Below are positions 1-5,522 of a stretch of 6,379 bases of DNA, one piece after another. The translations under genes were made by a program, and so were the position numbers. The stretch lies in the NCBI GenBank assembly GCA_005788585.1, contig SYBY01000269.1, positions 1 to 6,379 on the forward strand, written 5' to 3'. Within the stretch, counting starts at the first letter, position 1; each line of letters opens with the position of its first letter. Below the pieces are notes generated by a model. It ran no database searches, was not told the DNA's origin, and was given only the letters and a program-made list of their open reading frames with translations. The stretch is from Actinomycetota bacterium. GTDB lineage: Bacteria; Actinomycetota; Thermoleophilia; Solirubrobacterales; Solirubrobacteraceae.

Positions 1-2
1 GA

Positions 3-22
3 AGTTGACTCGCCAGTCAACT
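3..22. repeat. Perfect 8-bp inverted repeat with 4-nt loop
   Basis: AGTTGACT at 3-10 is followed by CGCC and then AGTCAACT at 15-22, an exact inverted repeat. The arms are AT-richer than the surroundings. There is no T-run after it, so it does not look like a canonical intrinsic terminator. A dyad of this size 68 nt upstream of the gene at 91 would fit a transcription-factor operator. It could also be the end of a preceding gene's transcript. A 7-bp direct repeat ACTCGCC (8-14 and 20-26) overlaps it. The symmetry is seen directly; the role is inferred. Confidence 0.45.
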
Positions 23-90
23 CGCCGTCGCACACAGGGTAGCGAAGGAACACGGTCCGAACCACCGCGCGTGCGTGACACGATGCACAC

Positions 91-507
91 GTGGCGCCCG
101 GGTTCGACATCGTCGTGGTCGCCGTCGTCGGCCTGGCGATCGTCGTCGGCGTGCTCATCGCGGCCGGCTCGACCGGGGTCTACGACCGGATCGGCCAGGG
201 CGACCTGGACCTCGACTCCGAGGGACCGGCGGCGAGCGGCGCGGGCGCCGAGGCGCTGCGCGACGAGGAGATCCGGCAGATGGTCGCCGCGCGCAACGAG
301 CGCCGGGCGGCGCGAGGCGAGCCGCAGCTGGACGTCGACGAGGAGATCCGGCGCCTGACACCCGAGGCGTCCATGGACGCGGGGCTGCGCGAGGAGATCC
401 GCCAGCTCGTGGTCGCCCGCAACGCGCGACGGATCGCCCGGGGGCAGGAGCCGCTCGACGTCGACGCCGAGACCGAACGGCGGGTGCAGGAGCTAGGCGG
501 CGGCTGA
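91..507 (+). CDS. Small single-pass membrane protein with duplicated EEIRQ/ARNxRRxARG motif
   Basis: This 138-residue protein is of unknown function. The GTG at 91 is the natural start: an in-frame TGA lies at 76-78 and the hydrophobic segment begins directly after it (about residues 5-25, rich in Val/Ile/Ala/Leu). No clear Shine-Dalgarno sequence precedes it. The rest is hydrophilic, highly charged and probably helical. It contains two copies of one unit: residues 56-83 (EEIRQMVAARNERRAARG, then LDVD) and 99-125 (EEIRQLVVARNARRIARG, then LDVD), 42 residues apart. The pattern suggests an amphipathic helix followed by a short LDVD cap, anchored to the membrane. The arginine-rich units might contact lipid head groups, nucleic acid or a partner protein, but nothing in the sequence decides this. 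The 3' end overlaps the convergent gene at 493-1023 by 15 nt. The coding call is supported by the conserved repeat and coherent membrane topology; function is unassigned. Confidence 0.75.
   Translation: MAPGFDIVVVAVVGLAIVVGVLIAAGSTGVYDRIGQGDLDLDSEGPAASGAGAEALRDEEIRQMVAARNERRAARGEPQLDVDEEIRRLTPEASMDAGLREEIRQLVVARNARRIARGQEPLDVDAETERRVQELGGG
265..465 (+). repeat. Two-copy coding repeat, about 126-nt period
   Basis: The DNA beginning GAGGAGATCCGGCAG at 265 recurs in diverged form as GAGGAGATCCGCCAG at 391. The encoded units (residues 59-83 and 101-125 of the membrane protein) agree at most positions, including EEIRQ, ARN, RR, ARG and LDVD. Conservation is stronger in protein than in DNA, which indicates an old internal duplication kept under selection rather than a recent slippage event. 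Confidence 0.7.
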
Positions 508-1023
508 GCCGCCGGCGGTGTCGTCGGCCTTCGCGGGCTTGGCCGTCGTCGCCGGAGCCGCGGTGGTCGCGGGCGTCGCCGCGGCGGCGTCCTCGGCGGG
601 CGCCGGCGCCTTCGGCTTCGGCGCGCCCACGCGGACCGTGCGGTCGTCGTAGACGTGGAAGATCTGGCCGTCGCGCTCGACCCGCTCGAAGATCTGGCCG
701 TTGCGGCTGTTGCCCGACGTGTTCACGCACAGGCCGTCGACCTTGCCGCCCTCGAGGCGCGCGTAGGAGCGCCCGAGGACGTCGTAGGCGCCGACGCCGC
801 CCTCGATCCCCAGCTGCTGGGCGCGGGCGCGAGCCTGGCCGGACGGTGCGGTCGCCTTCGGGGCCGGCTCCGAGGAGACACCGCGGGCGACCTTCAGCGC
901 CTCGCCGAACGCATCTCCGCCCGACCCGGCGGGCTTCTGGGTGGCGGGCACCGGCGTGGTGGCAGTCGTCGGGTCGGCGGGCGCGGTGACGCCGCCGACG
1001 GCGCTCGTGGAATCAGGGACCAT
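493..1023 (-). CDS. Hypothetical protein with Pro/Ala/Thr-rich arms and a compact central core
   Basis: I do not recognise the family. From the ATG at 1023 the protein has 176 residues. A GTG at 1047 or a TTG at 1095 in the same frame would lengthen it; neither has a convincing ribosome site, so the ATG is the conservative choice. Residues 1-35 are Thr/Pro/Ala-rich, 36-48 hold a short FGEALKVA helix-like patch, and 64-132 form the ordered core. The tail from 133 is Ala/Pro/Lys/Thr low complexity. The core contains one cysteine (DGLCVN, about residue 99) and two back-to-back strand-like units, NGQIFERV (108-115) and DGQIFHVY (118-125), ending in DDRTVRVG. There is no signal peptide, membrane segment or lipobox, so it is probably cytoplasmic. 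It is divergent from the MASE1-GGDEF-EAL gene across 89 nt and overlaps the small membrane protein gene at its 3' end. The ordered core between disordered arms supports a real gene. Confidence 0.65.
   Translation of the reverse strand: MVPDSTSAVGGVTAPADPTTATTPVPATQKPAGSGGDAFGEALKVARGVSSEPAPKATAPSGQARARAQQLGIEGGVGAYDVLGRSYARLEGGKVDGLCVNTSGNSRNGQIFERVERDGQIFHVYDDRTVRVGAPKPKAPAPAEDAAAATPATTAAPATTAKPAKADDTAGGSAAA
658..701. repeat. 14-bp direct repeat, 30-bp period, inside the hypothetical gene
   Basis: GAAGATCTGGCCGT occurs at 658-671 and again at 688-701, exactly 30 bp (10 codons) apart. On the minus strand it encodes the two GQIF units of the core of the hypothetical protein. Identity at DNA level suggests a short in-frame duplication or strong codon constraint. 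There are only two copies, so this is not a CRISPR or VNTR array. Confidence 0.7.
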
Positions 1024-1089
1024 CGTCCCGAGCGATCGGCCGCGCACCTCGGAACTTGAGGCGCGCCGAGCACCCGTCCACGCCGGCCT

Positions 1090-1112
1090 CGCCAAAGCGT
1101 AAGGTTCGGCGC
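1090..1112 (+). promoter_or_regulatory. Putative -10 box placed for a leaderless or short-leader transcript
   Basis: TAAGGT at 1100-1105 matches the actinobacterial TANNNT -10 pattern and ends 7 nt before the GTG at 1113, the spacing expected if transcription begins at the start codon itself. No good -35 element is visible. The same bases can be read as a Shine-Dalgarno AAGG (1101-1104) 8 nt from the GTG; sequence alone cannot separate the two readings. Imperfect inverted-repeat arms (1090-1096 CGCCAAA and 1105-1111 TTCGGCG, one mismatch) flank the box and could matter for regulation or be chance. The 89-nt interval 1024-1112 must also hold the divergent promoter, for which I see no clear box. 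Confidence 0.35.
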
Positions 1113-3332
1113 GTGAGCGAAAGCCCAGGGCGCTCGACTGCCGCCGGACCCTGGACCCGCGAGCGCTGGGAGGTGCGCGTCGCGGTCCTCACGCTGTTCG
1201 TCGCCCTGTACGTCGGCGGCGCCGCCTGGGGCATCGAGCTCGCCGAGGACAGCGGGATCTCGCCGTGGTACCCGCCCGCCGGGCTCAGCCTCGCGCTCGT
1301 CATCCTGCTCGGCCCGCGATGGGCGCCGCTGATCGTCGTCGCAGACCTGACCCAATGGGCGCTCGTCGGCGGCCGCGGGACCTTCCTCGTCGCGCTGGCG
1401 TTCGCCGTCGCGCAGGCCGCGATCTTCGCGCTCGCCGGCTGGATGCTGCGTCGCACGCTGCGTGCGGAGCCGCCGCTGACGCGCCTCGGCGATGTCGCCC
1501 TGTTCGGGGCCATCGGCGTGGTCGGCGCACCGCTGCTCGCCGGTCTCGCGGTCATGGGCATCGACCTGGCGTTCAACGACCTCCCTGCCGAGGACTTCGC
1601 CGAGCAGGTACGGGTCTTCTTCATCGGCGACGCGGTCGCCGCACTCGCGATCACGCCCGTGCTTCTGACCGCGGGTGCGTGGATCCAGGGGACGTCACTG
1701 CGCGGCGCGAGCCCGACGGCGGAGGGGATCACCGCCGAGGACGTCCTCATGGCGGCGGGCGTCCTGCTGCTCCCGCCGTCGTTGCTCGTCGGCTTCGACG
1801 ACCGGCTCGTCTTCGTCAGCCTGCTTCCGCTGGCCTGGGTCGCCCTGCGCCGCGGGCTCCCCGCGGCCACCCTGGCGACCTTCGCGTTGGCGACGGTGTC
1901 GGTCATCGCCTACGACCTCTTCGACCCGGGCGTCGAGCTCGTCGACATCCAGAGCTTCCTGCTCTCCGGCGGGGCGCTCGCGCTCGCCAGCGGCGCGGTG
2001 GTCTCCGAGCGCGAGCGCGGCCGTGCCCGGCTGGCGTACCTCGCGCTGCACGACGACATCACGGGCCTGCCGAACCGCCACCGGCTCATGGAGGCGCTCA
2101 CGGACGCCCTCGCACGTGAGGAGCGGCGCAACGTCGCGATCCTCGTCGTGCAGCTGCGCGGGCTGCGGCAGGTGCTCGCCGGCGTCGGGCGCGAGGCGCT
2201 CGACGACCTGCTCGCCATCATCGCCGACCGCCTGCGCTCGATCACGGGTCCGGACGCGACCCTCGCCCGCCTGAGCCCCGCCCGGTTCGTCGTCATGCTC
2301 GACGGCCCCGGCGCCGAACGCGCCGAGGTGCTGTCCGACCGCATCCTCGCCGAGCTCGCGTCGCCGGTCGAACTCGATGGCCGCGAGCTCGCCCTCGACG
2401 CCAGCATCGGCGTGGCCTACGGCGCACGCGGCGCCGGACCCGACGCCGTGCTCGCCCGCGCCGACGCCGCCACCGCCCGCGCGGCCACGCAGCAGGGCTC
2501 ACGCCGCGTGCTGTTCGACGCCACCCTGGAAGCCGAGGCACTGGAGCGGCGTGACCTCGAGCGCCGCCTGCGCGCGGCGATCGACGACGAGGCGCTGCAC
2601 CTGGCGTTCCAGCCGATCGTGGACCTCGAGACCGAGCAGGTCATCGACGCCGAGGCCCTCGCGCGCTGGACGCCGCCGGGAGGCGAGCCGGTCCCACCCA
2701 ACGTCTTCGTCCCCATCGCCGAGGACACCGGCCTGATCCTGCGCCTCGGGCGCTGGGTGTTGCGCGAAGCGTGCCGGCAGGCCGTCACCTGGCCGAGCGC
2801 CGGCGGCAGTCCGATCGGCGTGTCGGTGAACGTCTCGCCGATGCAGCTGCAGGACAGCGGCTTCGTCGACGACGTGCGTGCGGCGCTCGGCGAAGCGGGG
2901 CTTCCCGCGTCACGGCTGCGGATCGAGGTCACCGAGAGCATCGTGCTCGACGACCTCCCCACCGCCATCGCCCGCCTGGCGGAGCTCCGCGAGCTCGGGG
3001 TCACCGCGATGCTCGACGACTTCGGGACCGGGTACAGCAGCCTGAGCTGGGTGCAGCGCCTCCCCGTCACCCGGTTGAAGATCGACCGGTCGTTCATCGC
3101 GGGGCTGGCCGATCACGCCATCGACCATGCCATCGTGACCGCGACCGTCGGGCTCGCGCGGGCGCTGCACCTCGGCACGATCGCCGAAGGGGTCGAGACC
3201 GAACGCCAGCGCGAGATCCTGCAGGGCATCGGCTGCACCCGCATGCAGGGCTACCTCATCGCCGCCCCGATGCCCGCCGACCAGTTCCTGACGTGGCTCG
3301 ACACCCACCAGCCCGTCAGGCGGTCCGCCTGA
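1113..3332 (+). CDS. MASE1-GGDEF-EAL protein, predicted c-di-GMP phosphodiesterase with dead cyclase domain
   Basis: This is a 739-residue integral membrane regulator of cyclic di-GMP. GTG 1113 is chosen because a TANNNT box or AAGG precedes it; a TTG at 1056 would add 19 basic residues. Residues about 18-296 are multi-pass and match a MASE1 sensor (WYPPAGLSLAL near 52, several hydrophobic helices). Residues about 306-470 are GGDEF-type: the entry motif HDDITGLPNR is present, but the signature is SPARF (388-392), the Mg-binding DxD region reads VQLRG, and the RxxD inhibitory site lacks its Arg, so cyclase activity should be lost. Residues about 481-729 are EAL with EAL (514-516), VNVSP (Asn 573), IEVTES (Glu 605), LDDFGTG (Asp 635-636), LKID (Lys 656), AEGVETE (Glu 692) and QGYL all intact. 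It should therefore hydrolyse c-di-GMP to pGpG under control of an unknown signal sensed in the membrane. The gene ends 1 nt before the end of the convergent terC. Confidence 0.93.
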   Translation: MSESPGRSTAAGPWTRERWEVRVAVLTLFVALYVGGAAWGIELAEDSGISPWYPPAGLSLALVILLGPRWAPLIVVADLTQWALVGGRGTFLVALAFAVAQAAIFALAGWMLRRTLRAEPPLTRLGDVALFGAIGVVGAPLLAGLAVMGIDLAFNDLPAEDFAEQVRVFFIGDAVAALAITPVLLTAGAWIQGTSLRGASPTAEGITAEDVLMAAGVLLLPPSLLVGFDDRLVFVSLLPLAWVALRRGLPAATLATFALATVSVIAYDLFDPGVELVDIQSFLLSGGALALASGAVVSERERGRARLAYLALHDDITGLPNRHRLMEALTDALAREERRNVAILVVQLRGLRQVLAGVGREALDDLLAIIADRLRSITGPDATLARLSPARFVVMLDGPGAERAEVLSDRILAELASPVELDGRELALDASIGVAYGARGAGPDAVLARADAATARAATQQGSRRVLFDATLEAEALERRDLERRLRAAIDDEALHLAFQPIVDLETEQVIDAEALARWTPPGGEPVPPNVFVPIAEDTGLILRLGRWVLREACRQAVTWPSAGGSPIGVSVNVSPMQLQDSGFVDDVRAALGEAGLPASRLRIEVTESIVLDDLPTAIARLAELRELGVTAMLDDFGTGYSSLSWVQRLPVTRLKIDRSFIAGLADHAIDHAIVTATVGLARALHLGTIAEGVETERQREILQGIGCTRMQGYLIAAPMPADQFLTWLDTHQPVRRSA

Positions 3333-3333
3333 G

Positions 3334-4302
3334 TCAGAGGCTGTGGTCAGGCTCCGGCGCCGGCGGATGCGGGTGCGGCGGCTTGCCGCCATCGCGCTTG
3401 TCGGCGATCACCGACGCGATCATGCCGAGCGCGAACGCGCCCAGGACGATCAGGAGGCTCTGCACCGGCCCGATCTTGATGACGTGGGCGTGCTCGAGGA
3501 TGAGCTTGACGCCCACGAGACCGAGCACGATGGCGATCGTCTGGTCGAGGTAGCGGAACCGGCGGATCAGACCCTCCACGAGCACGAAGAGCGCCCGCAG
3601 GCCCAGCAGCGCGAAGACGTTGCCCATCCAGATCATGAGCTCGTCGCGGGTGATCGCGAACGCGGCCGGGATCGAGTCGATGGCGAACGCGATGTCCGCG
3701 GCGACGATCGCGGCGAGGCAGACGAACAGCGGGGTCGCCCACCGTCGGCCGTCCTCCCGCACGAACCAGTGCTGCTCGCGGAAGTCGTCGGTGACCGGGA
3801 ACAGCTTGCGGACCGCGCGCACCATGAGGTTCTTGTCCGGGTCGACCGACTCGTCGACGCCCCGGAGGATGCGGTAGGCGAGCAGGATGAGCAGCGCGCC
3901 GAGGACGTACAGGACGTCGCCGAACTGCTCGATGAGCGCGACGCCGCCCAGGATGGCCAGGCCGCGCAGCACCAGCGCCGCGATGATGCCCCAGAAGAGC
4001 AGCCGCGCGCGGTAGGGCTGCGGCACGCCGAAGTAGGCGAACAGCAGCAGGAAGACGAACAGGTTGTCGAGCGACAGCGAGCGCTCGATGAAGTAGACGG
4101 TGACGTAGTTGACCGCCTGCTCGGAACTGCCCACGACGTACACGACGACGCCGGCGATGAGGCTGAGGATCAGCCAGCCGATCGACCAGACGACGCCCTC
4201 GCGGAACGACGGCTCGCGCCCGCGGGCGAAGAACTTCAGGTCGACCAGCAGCAGGGCCACCAGGACCACCGCCAGGACGCCGAAGGCGGCGATCTCACTC
4301 AT
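3334..4302 (-). CDS. TerC/Alx-family integral membrane protein
   Basis: The 322-residue length and multi-helix profile are typical of the Alx branch of the TerC family. The family's two acidic membrane signatures are both present: ERSLSLDNLFVF (residues 73-84, Asp 79) and ADIAFAIDSIPA (202-213, Asp 203 and Asp 209). The linking loop DPDKNLMVRAVRKLFPVTDDF is also family-like. Members are linked to Mn2+ export (E. coli Alx), tellurite resistance in some plasmids, and metal loading of secreted enzymes in Bacillus; the residues here fit a metal-ion role but not one specific ion. The C-terminal tail (about 302-322) is Pro/His/Lys-rich (KPPHPHPPAPEPDH) and could bind metal. The ATG at 4302 has no Shine-Dalgarno sequence. 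It lies 32 nt after the stop of the lipoprotein gene on the same strand, so it is probably co-transcribed with it, although a TAACCT box (4317-4312) could give it its own near-leaderless transcript. Confidence 0.93.
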   Translation of the reverse strand: MSEIAAFGVLAVVLVALLLVDLKFFARGREPSFREGVVWSIGWLILSLIAGVVVYVVGSSEQAVNYVTVYFIERSLSLDNLFVFLLLFAYFGVPQPYRARLLFWGIIAALVLRGLAILGGVALIEQFGDVLYVLGALLILLAYRILRGVDESVDPDKNLMVRAVRKLFPVTDDFREQHWFVREDGRRWATPLFVCLAAIVAADIAFAIDSIPAAFAITRDELMIWMGNVFALLGLRALFVLVEGLIRRFRYLDQTIAIVLGLVGVKLILEHAHVIKIGPVQSLLIVLGAFALGMIASVIADKRDGGKPPHPHPPAPEPDHSL

Positions 4303-4317
4303 AGCGCGGGAAGGTTA
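4303..4317 (-). promoter_or_regulatory. Possible internal -10 box before terC
   Basis: On the minus strand TAACCT (4317-4312) fits TANNNT and ends 9 nt before the terC ATG, which would give a leader of only a few nucleotides. This resembles the box before the gene at 1113. No -35 is evident, and hexamers of this kind are common by chance, so it is only a suggestion that terC can be transcribed separately from the lipoprotein gene. Confidence 0.25.
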
Positions 4318-4334
4318 GGGCACCGAGCGCGAAA

Positions 4335-5444
4335 CTACGGCTGCGTGAGCAGCTTGGAGCACTCGCTGACCTTCGCCGAGTCCTCGCCGGCGTCCTCGAG
4401 GCAGTCGAGGTAGGCCTGGCTCGGCGACGTGGTCGTGGAGGTGCCCTGCTCGGGCGTGGTGGACGTTCCGCCCTCCGACGCGCCGGAACCGGAGCCGCCG
4501 CCCTGGCCGAGATCGAGGCCCAGCGCCTGGAGCGCGCTGTTGAGCTCGGCGATCGGCCGCGTGTTGCTCGGCTCCTCGATCTTCTGCGGCTTGTTGAGGT
4601 CCGAGATGGCGTACTCGAGGTCGACCTTGCCGCCCGCGAGGCCGGCGGCCTTCTGCTCGTTCTCGGGCACGGCGATGTCCAGGGCCAGGACGAGGCGCCG
4701 CAGCGTCTTGTCCTCCTTGCCCGTCCACATGTCGACCTTCACGGTCTTCAGGGCCTCGGCCGCCCGGGCGCGCTCGGCCGCGGTCAGCTCGTCGGGCACG
4801 CGCTCGCCGGCGCCGAGGTTGCCGGCGCTCTTGATGAGCCGGTTGACGTCCTCGAGCAGGCGCGGCACGTCGACGTCGGCGGTCAGGTGGATGGTCTCGG
4901 CGCCGCCGACCTCCTCGGTGCCGACCTCGGTCGGGTTCTGCAGCCAGCGACGGGGATCGACGCCCAGGGCCTGCAGCGACGGGCCGCCCTCGCGCTCCTT
5001 GCCCTCCTCCTTCGACGCCTTCACGTAGCCGTCCTTGAACTGCTTGTAGACGTCGTCGCCAACCGCGTAGGCCTGGTCGGAGAAGCGCAGGAACGCCGCC
5101 GAGCCGGTCGAGATCGCGCCGGCCTGGAACTGCTGGCCGCCACCGTCGAGGTTGAGACTGAAGTCGAAGCGCGGCACCTCGCCGGAGCCCTGGTTCTCGA
5201 ACGGGCCGCTCAGCGCGATCGCGATCGGATCCTCGAGGCTCTCGCCCGCCCCTTCGAGGTCGAGTTTCAGGCTGAGATCAAGCTTGCCGGATTCGACGGC
5301 CTTGCCCGTACCATCGAACGTCTCCTGCAGCACGGCGTTGACGTCTTCGCCGCTGCTGTCATCCCCGCCGCCGCAGGCACTGAGCAGCGTCGCGGACACG
5401 AACACGACGAGCAGGAGCGACAGCAGGTGCAGAGCGCGAGACAC
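4335..5444 (-). CDS. Exported lipoprotein, probable LppX_LprAFG-like fold, with Cys-pair tail
   Basis: This 369-residue predicted lipoprotein starts at GTG 5444, chosen over GTG 5462 because GGAG (5453-5450) lies 5 nt upstream. Residues 1-24 form a lipoprotein signal with one Arg, a long Leu/Val core and lipobox LSAC (Cys 24), followed by GGGDDSSGED. About 35-285 alternates amphipathic strands and resembles the actinobacterial LppX/LprG family: VKVDMWTGKEDKTLRRL (235-251) matches the characteristic strand pair, and the domain ends with a DLEYAISDLNKPQKI segment. Characterised members of this family carry lipids or glycolipids across the envelope; the substrate here cannot be read. A Gly/Ser/Thr linker (about 314-343) leads to a terminal YLDCLEDAGEDSAKVSECSKLL-type segment with Cys 348 and Cys 362, possibly a disulfide-closed hairpin. 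It is the first gene of a likely two-gene unit with terC and is divergent from the epimerase-like gene. Family assignment is moderate; lipoprotein status is strong. Confidence 0.85.
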   Translation of the reverse strand: MSRALHLLSLLLVVFVSATLLSACGGGDDSSGEDVNAVLQETFDGTGKAVESGKLDLSLKLDLEGAGESLEDPIAIALSGPFENQGSGEVPRFDFSLNLDGGGQQFQAGAISTGSAAFLRFSDQAYAVGDDVYKQFKDGYVKASKEEGKEREGGPSLQALGVDPRRWLQNPTEVGTEEVGGAETIHLTADVDVPRLLEDVNRLIKSAGNLGAGERVPDELTAAERARAAEALKTVKVDMWTGKEDKTLRRLVLALDIAVPENEQKAAGLAGGKVDLEYAISDLNKPQKIEEPSNTRPIAELNSALQALGLDLGQGGGSGSGASEGGTSTTPEQGTSTTTSPSQAYLDCLEDAGEDSAKVSECSKLLTQP

Positions 5445-5449
5445 AAGAA

Positions 5450-5453
5450 CTCC
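5450..5453 (-). promoter_or_regulatory. Shine-Dalgarno GGAG deciding the lipoprotein start
   Basis: On the minus strand GGAG is followed by TTCTT and then GTG at 5444, a standard 5-nt spacing. The alternative GTG at 5462 is preceded by GC-rich sequence with no such site. The shorter start also leaves a signal peptide with Arg near its beginning, as expected for the n-region. Confidence 0.6.
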
Positions 5454-5490
5454 GAAGGTCACTGGGCGAGGGGCCGCCCGCGGTCCGCGA

Positions 5491-5496
5491 ACGGTA
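5491..5496 (-). promoter_or_regulatory. Possible -10 box of the lipoprotein-terC unit
   Basis: TACCGT on the minus strand (5496-5491) fits TANNNT. A start about 7 nt downstream would give a leader of roughly 40 nt carrying the GGAG at 5453-5450. The -35 region is not recognisable. It lies in the short divergent interval 5445-5522, which must also serve the epimerase-like gene. Confidence 0.3.
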
Positions 5497-5522
5497 GCAC
5501 CGCCTTCCTGCCGATCAGGCTG

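Noticed and set aside
658..701. Direct repeat considered as a CRISPR or tandem-repeat array
   Set aside because: There are only two 14-bp copies, in frame within a gene and encoding a repeated protein motif.
75..989. Long plus-strand Arg/Ala/Gly-rich open frame of 304 codons
   Set aside because: It spans the antisense of the hypothetical gene and a shifted frame of the first gene, has extreme Arg/Pro/Gly composition and no domain. It is a high-GC shadow frame.
1056..1112. Longer N-terminus for the c-di-GMP protein from TTG 1056
   Set aside because: It would add a basic, proline-rich stretch with no ribosome site, while GTG 1113 has a TANNNT box or AAGG at suitable distance.
1013..1906. 297-codon minus-strand frame opposite the MASE1 region
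   Set aside because: Ser/Thr/Ala/Arg-rich with no recognisable motif, while the plus strand encodes a well-matched sensor domain.
2274..2288. Active diguanylate cyclase
   Set aside because: The signature is SPARF, not GGDEF, and the metal-binding Asp positions are also lost; only phosphodiesterase activity is expected.
4303..4334. A yybP-ykoY manganese riboswitch before terC, as often found for this family
   Set aside because: Only 32 nt separate the lipoprotein stop from the terC start, far too short for the aptamer, and I saw no such structure in the 78-nt interval before the lipoprotein gene.
3343..4413. 356-codon plus-strand frame antisense to terC
   Set aside because: Its product is a monotonous string of Asp/Glu/His/Gln/Arg, the typical mirror of a hydrophobic membrane protein. 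The opposite strand encodes a clear TerC protein.
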